A stretch of DNA of 64,000 nt from Ditylenchus dipsaci (lineage: Eukaryota; Nematoda; Chromadorea; Rhabditida; Anguinidae): positions 160,925-224,924 of the forward strand of contig SADC01000094.1 of NCBI GenBank assembly GCA_004194705.1. The letters are read 5' to 3'. The position numbers were made by a program, and so were the translations under genes. Below, one piece after another: positions 63,696-64,000 of this stretch (position 1 is the stretch's first letter; each line of letters begins with the position of its first letter). The notes under the pieces are model-generated. The model saw only the letters and a list, made by a program, of their open reading frames with translations. It did not search any database and had not been told where the DNA came from.

Positions 63696-63755
63696 CTTTA
63701 CTTTTTTCATGAAAATATGTTTTAGTATGTAAGACGAGCTTCCCAGTAGCATGTA

Positions 63756-64000
63756 CAGTCATGTACTATAGTGAACCCCCAAAGTTCGTTCCCACCTAGG
63801 GTCCGACACTTTTTTAGCTCAATTTTTGAAAGTTTTACCAAATCTGCATCGCCAGTCTGATAAAAAAGATCGTAGAGATTAATGAATTTACCGGTCGTTT
63901 TTGTAATAAAAAAAGTTTTGCCAAAAGATCCGCGGGTACTCGCTATAGTGACACCCCTATTTCACAAAAGGGATTTCAAAAGGGGTATTTCAAAAAGGGG
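63756..64000. mobile_element. Tigger/pogo-like element cut by the window edge
   Basis: After TA it starts CAGTCATGTACTATAGTGAA, then AAAGTTCGTTCCCACCTAGG. Further in, CTCGCTATAGTGACACCCC repeats the theme of the element at 34945. The right end is outside the window. Confidence 0.6.

Overview
The window is animal nuclear DNA. It is AT-rich, intron-containing and almost saturated with transposable elements. Introns of roughly 45-60 bp ending in TTTTAG or TTTCAG, AATAAA signals just after stop codons, and an acceptor-like TTGTTCAG lying 3 bp before a start codon are most like a nematode. That is an inference from style; no marker gene proves it. There is no sign of bacterial gene organisation, and I saw no rRNA gene, no CRISPR array and no convincing functional tRNA gene. 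A 17-base N run at 22360-22376 marks an assembly gap.

Four host-gene loci can be read by joining exons. (1) Minus strand 29908-33280: an F-box-like exon, then a coiled-coil/STI1-like three-exon cassette present twice in tandem. (2) Minus strand 41664-45316: a protein-kinase-like gene with unusual catalytic motifs and TE-filled introns. (3) Plus strand 48614-50887: a ten-exon zinc-finger gene with one base out of frame in exon 9. (4) Plus strand 57494-63664: an eroded zinc-finger/coiled-coil gene or pseudogene with a good terminal exon. Smaller gene-like pieces lie at 6029-6217, 26939-27140 and 57232-57357. A striking 129-bp tandem array (2290-3858) encodes a 43-residue repeat and is preceded by three exon-plus-intron-like tandem units.

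The rest is transposon strata. Transposase-bearing elements are: a mariner with a clean in-frame deletion (27400-28355); a broken mariner-like element (37899-38545); a mariner fragment (about 5125-5312); a FLYWCH/MULE element (24409-26066); a 4.1-kb MULE composite with an exact 9-bp target duplication (13568-17687); and a truncated exon resembling the zinc ribbon of Merlin/IS1595-type transposases beside the gap. Non-autonomous elements include hAT-like units with 8-bp duplications, a PIF/Harbinger-like unit with a TAA duplication, many Tigger/pogo-like units flanked by TA, and a large set of palindromic elements flanked by TTAA. One TTAA family carries tRNA-like A and B boxes in both arms.

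Two patterns stand out. Seven elements with different sequences share one architecture: arrays of short subrepeats at each end, in opposite orientation, around a core that sometimes holds gene fragments. TTAA-flanked palindromes dominate the insertion landscape and sit inside one another and inside host introns. All exon joins, family assignments and TSDs were made by eye from the sequence; no search was run.
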